Shown here in pieces: positions 56,580 to 64,000 of a DNA stretch of 64,000 nt. This stretch comes from Dryococelus australis. Its lineage: Eukaryota; Arthropoda; Insecta; Phasmatodea; Phasmatidae. Numbering within the stretch: position 1 is the stretch's first letter; every line of letters begins with the position of its first letter. The translations under genes and the position numbers were made by a program. The stretch is from contig CM057009.1 of assembly GCA_029891345.1 (NCBI GenBank), positions 213,782,120 to 213,846,119 of the forward strand, read 5' to 3'. The notes beneath the pieces are model-generated. The model was not told the origin of the DNA and ran no database searches. It saw only the letters and a program-made list of their open reading frames with translations.

Positions 56580-57565
56580 GCTAAAACACACAACTTAGAA
56601 ACACATAAGTTATAATTTTATAAGTTATGCCTGTTCTAAGTTATGTGGTTCTAACTTTTGAACTTTCTAAGTTATGTGTTTCTAACTTATGGCAGTTCTA
56701 AGTTGTGTTTTTCTAAGCTATGTTCGTTCTAAGTTATGGTTTTCTAAATTATGATGTTTCTAAATTATGTGGTTCTAAGTTGTGTGTTCTTAAGTTATGA
56801 TAATTCTAAGTTGTGTGTTTCTAAGATGTGACTGTTCTAAGTTATGAAAATTTAAGTTATGTTTTTTCTAAGTTATGTGGTTCTAAGTTGTGTGTTTCTA
56901 AGTTATGATAGTTCTAAGTTGTATGTTTCTAAGTTATGATCATTATAAGTTATGGTTTTCTAAGTTATGATATTTCTAAATTGTGTTTCTGAGTCGTGTG
57001 TTTCTTAGTTGTGTGTTTCTAAGTTATGATATTTCTAAGTTGTGTGTCTCTAAGTTATGGTAGTTCTAAGTTATGATGTTTCTATGCTGTGTTTTTCTAA
57101 GTTATGATAGTGATAAGTTGCGTGTTTCTATGTTATGATCGTTTTAAGCTATTTTCGAAGTTGTGACGTTTCTAAGTTATGTGGTTCTAAGTTGTGTGTT
57201 TCTAAGTTACGATAATTCTAAGTTGTGTGTTTCTAAGTTATGATAGTCTAAGTTATAATCGTTCTAAGTTATGATGTTTCTAAGTTGTGTATTTCTAAGT
57301 TATGATAATTCTAAGTTGTGTGTTGCTAAATGCTAAATTATGATCGTTTTAAGTTATGATTTTCTAAGTTATGATGTTTCTGAGTTATAATAGTTCTAAG
57401 TTGTGTGTTTCTAAGTCATGATCGTTCTAAGTTGTTATTTTCGAACTTGATGTTTCTAAGTTGTGTGGTTCTAAATTGTGTGTTTCTAAGTCATGATAGT
57501 TCTAAGTTGAGTGTTTCTAAGTTATTATCGTTCTGAGTTATGATTTTCTAAGTTGTGATGTTTCG
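56580..57565 (+). repeat. 15-bp minisatellite, about 1 kb
   Basis: About 65 units around TTCTAAGTTATG or TTCTAAGTTGTG plus 2-4 variable bases. Units often alternate as GTTCTAAGTTGTGTG and TTTCTAAGTTATGATA, giving a ~30-base dimer period. Near 56588-56620 the first units are in inverted orientation (ACACAACTTAGAAACACATA) relative to the rest, making a local hairpin. No ORF crosses it. Confidence 0.95.
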
Positions 57566-58011
57566 AATATACGTGGGGCTTATTGGTAAAATAGTTATTT
57601 GTGTGCTCTGGGCGAATGTTTACATACGGTTTTACTGCCGGCCTCTGCCTAGCTTCTTACTTTCAGAGTCAGAGGCTCCGAAGCTCACTCTATGTGCGTT
57701 TTTAGAAATCGCATTATTCAGCTTTGTGTGTTTCCCAGTTGATGACATTTTTGGAAGGTCGTGAATTCGTCAATGTTGATAGATAAAGAATGGGACAAAG
57801 CAGATCGGCTGACGAGCGATCGAGAATTTCTGTGCCTTGTGCGTGCTAGGCTATTTATCAGTAAATATTAAACATTTTCACTGCGAAAACGGAATAGTTT
57901 GTATATTACCGGTTCTTAAAAATATCTTTTAGTATACGTGAAAGATTTAAGCATTGACCGTTAGGTTTTACGTAAGAGAAATTTTATATTTGACAAGTAA
58001 GCTAGTGTTCT
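57566..58011. other. Spacer, nothing recognised
   Basis: Mixed AT-rich sequence after the array. The + ORF at 57555-57764 has no recognised motif. Confidence 0.5.
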
Positions 58012-58056
58012 TTTGGCACAATGGTAGCTCGCTTGCCTTGTGATCAGTTTTCTTTT
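58012..58056 (+). other. Truncated tRNA-like sequence
   Basis: TTTTGGCACAATGGTAGCTC followed by GCTTGCCTTGTGATCAG matches a tRNA D-arm (A box TGGC--AATGG) and anticodon-arm region. The T-arm/B box is missing. The sequence stops just before a MITE at 58073, so it may be a tRNA pseudogene or SINE head. Confidence 0.35.
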
Positions 58057-58072
58057 GAAATTAGTTGTCTGA

Positions 58073-58762
58073 AGCCCCTGTCACACTGTCAAATTTTTCC
58101 AACAAACTGCTTCCAATAAGTTTGGTCAAATAAAGTTTGACAGTTATCATCGAAACGTCATAAACGACGTCATTTTTGTCTGAGAATGTTGGATGGGTTC
58201 AGTTTCCATTAAACATTTGAAAATTGGACCGGTTATAAAATTTATTTGATGCTTGATGGTCTCAGCCAATCATAATCGTGCATTACAAAAATGGACGTCA
58301 AGAAACTAAAAATAACGAACAATTGCTGGAAACTAATTAAGTTATGAAGATAATTTATGTAGAAGTTGCCTGTGTATGAATGAATGCAATTTTAAATGAA
58401 TATTGCACAAAATATTACGAACTCAGGGGCATTTATTTCCTAGTAAAGGAAGCATGCCTTATAAATTAAAATTTAATTTAGTAAAGAAACGAAAATGAAT
58501 TACTATATTACTTACATTTCTTCCTGTAATGGACCGTGTGCAAAAACAAAGGCAATATCTCACTATGAAAATAATTTCTAAAAAAATATTTCAAATTTGA
58601 TTATTCCAATTAAAAAATGTCGACTGTGTGTCACATTTTCAAACACATTCTACATTATTCAATAAAATTTGTTGGAAGGAAAAATTTGATGGTCGTATTT
58701 TGTCCTCAAATTTTATTGTCAAATATAGTCGAGGGCAAATATTTTATAGTTTGACAGGGGCT
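58073..58762. mobile_element. MITE, about 690 bp, Harbinger-like ends
   Basis: It begins AGCCCCTGTCACACTGTCAA and ends with the near-perfect inverse AGTTTGACAGGGGCT. The flanks are TGA on the left and TAA on the right, one mismatch from a 3-base TNA target duplication as in PIF/Harbinger elements. The interior is AT-rich, with no transposase. GTCAAATAAAGTTTGACAGT near 58123-58142 forms a second internal inverted piece. Confidence 0.7.
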
Positions 58763-59599
58763 TAACAATGTTCCCAACTTAGTATTATAGTATACTAAAA
58801 GAAATTTATGTGGTAAAATAGTATTTTCTCAACTCATAAAACAGTAAATTTTATTAGTCAGTCAATAGAACGCTTAGAAGTTTATCTCTCGCAAAAAAAT
58901 TAATTACAATCTTGCCTATAACCGTAACCCTCTAAGTCCCCGCGCGTGTCCATGATTGTGCACATGTTTCACATAAATGATATGTATGACAGGTACTGTA
59001 CACAGAAAATAATCAGTTCACGGTGTTTTGGGCATTGTCTTTGAGAGTAATCTGACAATCCGAAGTTTCTGTTGCTCTCGTCTGTGGTCTGACATCAGTG
59101 AACACACAGGCAGCATGTTGTTCACTGGGGCTGAGAAGCACGCTCCACACAAGTACAGTGCATGCCAAAATATTTCACAAATGCAACACTTGAGCTCATC
59201 AATTAATCCGGGACCGAACGGGTTAAAGCGTTTTTATATTCTACTGTGATATTATTTACTCACTGAGCAGCTTCGGTTACGCGAATCACTCATATCTGTA
59301 ATTCATATAATCTCAAGCTTAAGAGACCAAATAATAGAGATAGGGCCGATTACAAAATGTATATTTAAAGTATTAGTTATGTGAACATATAATATCTTCA
59401 AACAGAAATTTTAATCACTTATTAGTCTCCTAATGTTTCTCAATCTACATTTCGTAAGTACTGGTCAGGTTTACTATACTCAGGTTAGAAAGCTCAATGA
59501 TATTATTTTGCCAACTAAAATTTTTCTCCTCTAGGTAAGCGCTAGTGTCACAGCATACCAATTTTTTTTATTATCTACGTTAAAACCAATTAATTGCAA
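58763..59599. other. Spacer, nothing recognised
   Basis: AT-rich. The + ORF at 59028-59249 has no recognised motif. Confidence 0.5.
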
Positions 59600-59810
59600 T
59601 GATCATAAACCAATATATTATAAAGGGAAGTCTTTGGCAAGTGTGTCTGTCTGTCTATGACTGCGATAATCTCGAGAACCACTCAACGGATATGGGTACG
59701 GTTTTTACTGTTATGATCTGCATTTATCGAGGAAAGTTTATTCGTATTAAAATTGTGCTAGCACTTGTAGGAGCTGAGAATTGACGGTATTGGGGAATCA
59801 AGTCGAGAAA
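59600..59810 (+). repeat. Possible DINE/Helentron-like repeat piece
   Basis: ATATTATAAAGGGAAGTCTT, then GTGTGTCTGTCTGTCTATGA and ATAATCTCGAGAACCACTCA. A TATTATAAA-GGGAAG start, a short (GTCT)n tract and a following CTCGAGAACC-ACTCAACGG module are a pattern that I associate with widespread non-autonomous Helitron-derived repeats of arthropods. Only the pattern supports this. Confidence 0.35.
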
Positions 59811-60519
59811 AAATTTTCCGCCACCGCGCACTCATGAAATACGCTGTCTAATACTTTAGAGATATAACAAAATCATGTACGAAAGATTGGTGCAAAATTA
59901 AATTATGTACAAAAAGTCAGCGGTAGCGTATATCTATCATTAATAGGTAAGTAGTAATAAGCGTATTTACAATTTAAAATACAACGTAAAAACAAATGTA
60001 AAATTCGCTGTTTTTTATAACTATGCAGAACATATTTTTTAACCGAAATAAATTAATTCATAATTAAATTTTTTTATATAGATAAGAAATGTCCTTTACA
60101 TCATACAATTAGTACCATTAATTCAAACGTTATGAAAAGTTTTGTAAAAAAGTAGGTACCGGTAATTTTTAAAATCGAGATAGGCGCACATTGACCTATA
60201 CGTGTGCGGTAGTTGAGATAAATCTGGCAACCATGCAGTGATATATATTTTGCGATTATACGCTGTTATGTCTTCATTTATTTTTATATCGCTCTGGCTA
60301 AATGAAGTGTTTTGTAAAACACGAAAGAAAGATCCAATAATAAATTATTTTATCAGGAAATCTTGATACTCCAGATTTATTAATTTCCTTTGTTCAAATA
60401 TAAGAGTTTACTAACAACACCAGATATACGTATTAAAATATGAGTGGTATGAAACATGTGATTCCAATACATACCAGTTTTAGCCTACTTTGCGTAGGAA
60501 TGACAGGGTAATTTTTGGT
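59811..60519. other. AT-rich spacer
   Basis: No coding or array signal. It could be part of the same composite repeat as the flanking pieces. Confidence 0.4.
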
Positions 60520-61320
60520 AGGTGGGTGTGTCTGGTAAGTGTCCCACCTTTCGATTTTTGAATGTGTGAACCAAATTTTAATAAACTCGGTAGGCCTACA
60601 TATATATTACCTAGTAAGTACGCCTAAATCCTATAGATTTTGACGTCAGTCACCTACTTTAAAAATGTCTGCCATTTTGGAAGATAGCATCACATGAAAA
60701 AGCAAAACGTTTATGTTATAACTCTAAAATTACTCAACCAACTCTCGCTAAATTTATCACGTAAGTAGTACTAGGGTTCACATTCATGAGGCAGTTATTT
60801 TCAAAATGATGACAATGTTAATATTTTAGGTTTATTTGTTATAAAAACCGTACAATTTAACATTTTCGACGAAATTTTGTATGCTGGCAGTTTCGATTAC
60901 AATCATCATATATCTAAAAAAAAAATAACAACTTTTGTTGGCCATTTTGTAAGATATCGCCTCATGAATTAGGTTTTGATGTCATATCTCTCTGGAAACA
61001 ATTAAGTATAGGGTACTTAATTGTGTATAGGGTACCTAACCTATTAGTTTGTAATTTTGCAAACAAATAGTAATGCTCCAGGTAATGTATAAAAGTATGT
61101 TTATGTAGGTCAGACAATTATTTTCAAAATGCTAATTTAGTTTAGTATGCTATATCGTCAGAACAACGTAATCAATTCCATCTTAACATTTTATTCTCAG
61201 AGTATATATTGCAACCATAAAATGTTTATAAAAAAAAAACATTTATCCACCATTTTGTAAGATAGCGCAACACGACCCAAATTTTTATAATATCTCGGAA
61301 AACAATTGGCAAATAACAAC
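60520..61320 (-). repeat. Dispersed repeat family D, copy 2 (inverted)
   Basis: CACCTTTCGATTTTTGAATG then AACCAAATTTTAATAAACTC, and ATGTCTGCCATTTTGGAAGA, are the inverse of blocks at 18170-18300. Further repeats of the module (GGCCATTTTGTAAGATA near 60940-60956, CACCATTTTGTAAGATAG near 61249-61266) recur every 300 bases or so. It is non-coding. Confidence 0.6.
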
Positions 61321-61984
61321 TAAATATGCCAAACAAATTGACCAGTAGTAGGGAAATGATGAATGGGAACAAGGGCATCGGGCATCGGAGCGCAGGAGGT
61401 GGGGAGCTGACATGTTGTTAGGTCACCGACCGCCATCTTGGATGTCATTAAACTTTTACCCCTGACCCACGACCTTCGACTTCAACCTTTGGAATTGACC
61501 CTGGAGACCTTTGACCCCCCCCCCCCCAAATACCCTAGAAATTCCCACAAAAACCCCAAATATCCCAAAAAATTCCAAAAAATAAAAAAAATCTTTAAAA
61601 TTCCGACAAAAATTTATTGTAAGAAAGTTATTAGTATTTATTAAAAAATATTTTTTAATGATTTCCAGAAATTTCCAATTTTATCTCGGAGCAGGCGAGA
61701 AGGATCAGCATACCAGAGTATGACCCAAGTGACCTTGGGGCCAGGGAAAGTTAACCAGTTGGGACCTTTGACATTTGACCTTAACCTTTGCCCCAAAAAT
61801 CTAATAAAAATCAACAATTTCCAAAAAATACCATAAGGGATACCATAAAAAAATTATTTATAAATTTATAAAAAATTAATTATTAAAAAATATAAAAACA
61901 TTATTTTAAAAAGTTAAATTTTCCGAGGTTCCTCCCACCTTCTTCACCTTACAAATTTGTCGGCAGGCCTCTGCCTCCTCGCCA

Positions 61985-62045
61985 AAACCAAGTCAGCCAT
62001 CTTAATAGGCGACCGCCATCTTGGTAGGCGACCGCTATCTTGGTA
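61985..62045 (+). repeat. 18-base tandem repeat, about three units
   Basis: AGCCATCTTAATAGGCGACC, GCCATCTTGGTAGGCGACCG, CTATCTTGGTA: consecutive units around GGCGACCGCCATCTTGGTA. The same CCGCCATCTTGG core occurs in the left arm of the surrounding element. Confidence 0.6.
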
Positions 62046-62084
62046 TACATCACTTGTCCACCATATTGGAAGCCAGTGCCCATT

Positions 62085-62700
62085 AGAAATAGAACTTTGG
62101 CAATTGACCCTTGACCCCTGAACTTAACATTGACATCATGACCTTGAATAAGCTTGAAAACAAAAACTCGAGAATAAATACATACAAGTCAACAAGCATA
62201 TGACATAACAGACTACTACCACCATATTAGATACATACTACCTTGACCTTTGCCTCATGACCTTGAAAACCAAAATTTGAGAAAAATTACATAAAAGTAA
62301 GAAAGCATGATACATTACAGACTACCACTGCCATATTAAATGCATGTAAACTCAACCTTGACCCCATGACATTGAATGTCCTTGAAAACATAAACTCGAG
62401 AATAAAGACATACAAGTCAACAATCATATGACATTACAGACTACTGCCAACATATTGGATGCAGACAACCTCGACCTTAACCCCATGACCTTGAGTGACT
62501 TTGGAAACCAAAACTCGAGAAAAAATACATAAAAGTCAGAAAGTATAACACATTACAGACTACCACTGCCATATTAAATGCATGTAAACTCCGCCTTGGC
62601 CCCATGAATTTGAGTGACCTTGAAAGCCAAAGCTCGAGAAAAAATATATAAAAGTCAGTAAACACATTACATTACAGACCACTGCCACCAGGTGACCTTG
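62085..62700 (+). repeat. 119-bp tandem array with higher-order A/B structure
   Basis: Five units start at CATGACC/CATGAA-type positions 62137, 62256, 62365, 62484 and 62603, a spacing of 119, 109, 119 and 119 bases. Units 1 and 3 share AAATACATACAAGTCAACAA-type sequence and CATATGACAT. Units 2 and 4 share TACATAAAAGTCAGAAAG and CCACTGCCATATTAAATGCA. The array is therefore built from A-B dimers, plus a final B-like unit. TGACCTTGA occurs at or near unit starts 1, 2, 4 and 5, and once more at the end. Confidence 0.85.
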
Positions 62701-62799
62701 ATATTGTATGTTTGTGTGACTAAACCAGGCCCATCATACTTATAGCGACCACATGCATGAGTATGTTATCATGATGTGGATCAACATTTATACGGACTT

Positions 62800-63485
62800 A
62801 ATTGACATTAATTAAAATTTCAATACTGCCAGGCTCTGGAGACTTGGAATGTACGAGGGCAGCTAGAACAATAATCATTCGTGCTCTCCTTAGATACCAA
62901 TCCTCACCAATCCTCACTAATCCACACCAATCAACACCAATCCACACCAATGCATACACCAATTTACACCAAGTTACACCAAACCACACACCAATACACA
63001 CACCAATCCACACCAATCAATTCCAATCCACACACCAAACCACACCAACCAATCCCAATTCTCACACAAATCCACACACAAATTTCCACCAATCCTCACA
63101 AATCCACACACCAATCCTTCGATCAATCCGAATACTTCAATCGATCCTTCGATCAATTCTTCGGTTTGTCGTCTGCTTGTACCCATACATATAAGAAAAA
63201 TGGTTGGCCTAGTGTCTCCAAAGTTTGTACATGTCGGCAGAATTAATATTTGTGTATGCAGTCAGCTGTCCGTGTATTTTTATATTAAAGTCTTTAATAT
63301 CATTTCATTTCTATATCTGAATGTTTATAAGCGAGTGCTCATAGCACCACTTTAAAGTTGCGAGGGGTAAAATGACTTGACAGACAAAAATGTAATCTAA
63401 AAAACAATTATTTTATAATAATATTTTTTATTATTTTGTAATTACATTTTCACAAGAAAGCAGTTCATCAGCTCATATGATATAA
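62800..63485 (+). repeat. Dispersed repeat family C, copy 2, with internal minisatellite
   Basis: 62895-63110 is an array of 11-12-base units around ACCAATCCACAC. The following 63115-63485 aligns with 11050-11415 (see copy 1). The copy sits inside the inverted-repeat element, directly before its right arm. Open frames in the array reading THQSTPIHT are artefacts of the repeat. Confidence 0.7.
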
Positions 63486-63762
63486 CCCCGATCCTTAAGT
63501 TTTTAAAATATTTTTTAGGGAATTTTTTTGGGATTTTTAAAGGATTTTTTTGGGGATTTTTAAAGGGTTTTTTGGGGTCAAAGGTCCCTATGGTCAAGGT
63601 CGAAGGTCAAGGTCAAAGTACAAGGTCAGAGGTCGTTGGCCAGGAGTAAAAGGTTAATGACATCCAAGATGGTGGTCGGTGATGTAACAACATGGCAGCT
63701 GCCCGACTCCTGCGCCCCCATGCCCATTGCCCTTGTGCCCATCTCATAATTTCCCTACTACT

Positions 63763-64000
63763 AGTGCCATGGCAGGAAATGTAAACTAGTATGTTTTAAG
63801 GAGGTCTGGCACTTATTTTTATAGTGGAGGCGAATAGGGTACCTGCGTGTTTTTTTCTGGAGCGAACTAGTACCTATATGGGTTTTCTCAGAGTGCTCTC
63901 ATGTATTTTACATTCAAAATGTATGAAAGAATGCATTCTGTGAGCAGAAGCCAGGCTTTTTACTATAAAAAGGATCACTTTTATATACAGAAGTGGTAGT
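63763..64000. other. Right flank, nothing recognised
   Basis: No ORF, repeat match or motif was seen in this end piece. Confidence 0.5.

Larger units (their letters stand above)
61344..63762. mobile_element. 2.4-kb long-inverted-repeat element with nested repeats
   Basis: The left arm (61344 to about 61600) and right arm (about 63495-63762) are inverse copies. They share AGTAGTAGGGAAAT at the ends, GGGCA-AAGGGCA, GGAGCGCAGGAG, CATGTTGTTA, CCATCTTGGATGTCATTAA, CTTTTAC-CCTG, CGACCT and a GACCTTTGACCCC block. The inside holds a 119-bp tandem array and a copy of family C. No transposase was recognised and no target duplication is clear. Confidence 0.7.

Noticed and set aside
62802-63246. Proline/histidine/threonine repeat proteins and their minus-strand valine/glycine counterparts
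   Set aside because: They are translations of the ACCAATCCACAC minisatellite and have no start context or domain.
1-64000. CRISPR array, bacterial operons, rRNA genes or an intact tRNA
   Set aside because: There are no regularly spaced identical repeats with unique spacers, no rRNA landmarks, and no complete cloverleaf. The sequence is eukaryotic repeat DNA.

Overview
The window is non-coding, repeat-packed nuclear DNA of an animal, most likely an insect. Eukaryotic signs are LINE, hAT and Ty3/gypsy remains, tRNA-derived SINEs, long inverted-repeat elements, minisatellites, AT-rich spacer and the lack of operons or long intact ORFs. The TE mix and the SINE body would fit a repeat-rich polyneopteran insect such as a stick insect, but that is an impression. 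I found no convincing host gene, rRNA or intact tRNA. Nearly every recognisable protein piece belongs to a decayed transposable element.

Layout. 0-13 kb: a short 22-bp tandem array, inverted copies of a dispersed repeat (family B), a decayed LINE on + (2.3-3.4 kb), a decayed endonuclease + reverse transcriptase LINE on - (5.4-6.9 kb), an LTR-like repeat (family E), a SINE, an (AT)n tract, a repeat with an internal variable minisatellite (family C), and an unrecognised broken ORF on - (11.4-12.2 kb). 13-25 kb: AT-rich spacer, a LINE 3' end, a second mosaic repeat (family D), three more SINE copies, a ~700 bp hairpin element, and further copies of families B, E and A. 25.3-27.5 kb: a broken hAT transposase of the ZMYM/DUF4371-like type, itself interrupted by the 3' tail of a LINE whose longer copy lies at 44.0-44.9 kb.

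27.5-52.9 kb is a head-to-tail cluster of related Ty3/gypsy LTR retrotransposons, all on +. E1a (27.5-30.0 kb) has gag, protease and an integrase piece. E1b (about 30.2-34.06 kb) has gag-like sequence, reverse transcriptase (RT), RNase H and integrase. E2 (34.05-42.88 kb) is the only one with two LTRs, and carries primer-binding site, PHD-finger ORF, gag, protease, RT, RNase H, integrase, polypurine tract and 3' LTR. E3 (50.3-52.9 kb) keeps only a 3' end and LTR. A further diverged LTR-like block lies at 56.3 kb, next to a 1-kb, 15-bp minisatellite. All coding parts carry stops and frameshifts, so none looks autonomous.

58-64 kb holds a Harbinger-like MITE (inserted beside a truncated tRNA-like sequence), an opposite-strand copy of family D, and a 2.4-kb inverted-repeat element. 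The last contains a 119-bp higher-order tandem array rich in TGACCTTGA sites and a second copy of family C.

The most interesting signals are the PHD finger in front of a gypsy gag, the higher-order array inside the inverted-repeat element, family C with different minisatellites at the same place in two copies, the 15-bp minisatellite beside an LTR-like block, and the 700-bp hairpin element. Boundaries of repeats were set by eye and are approximate.
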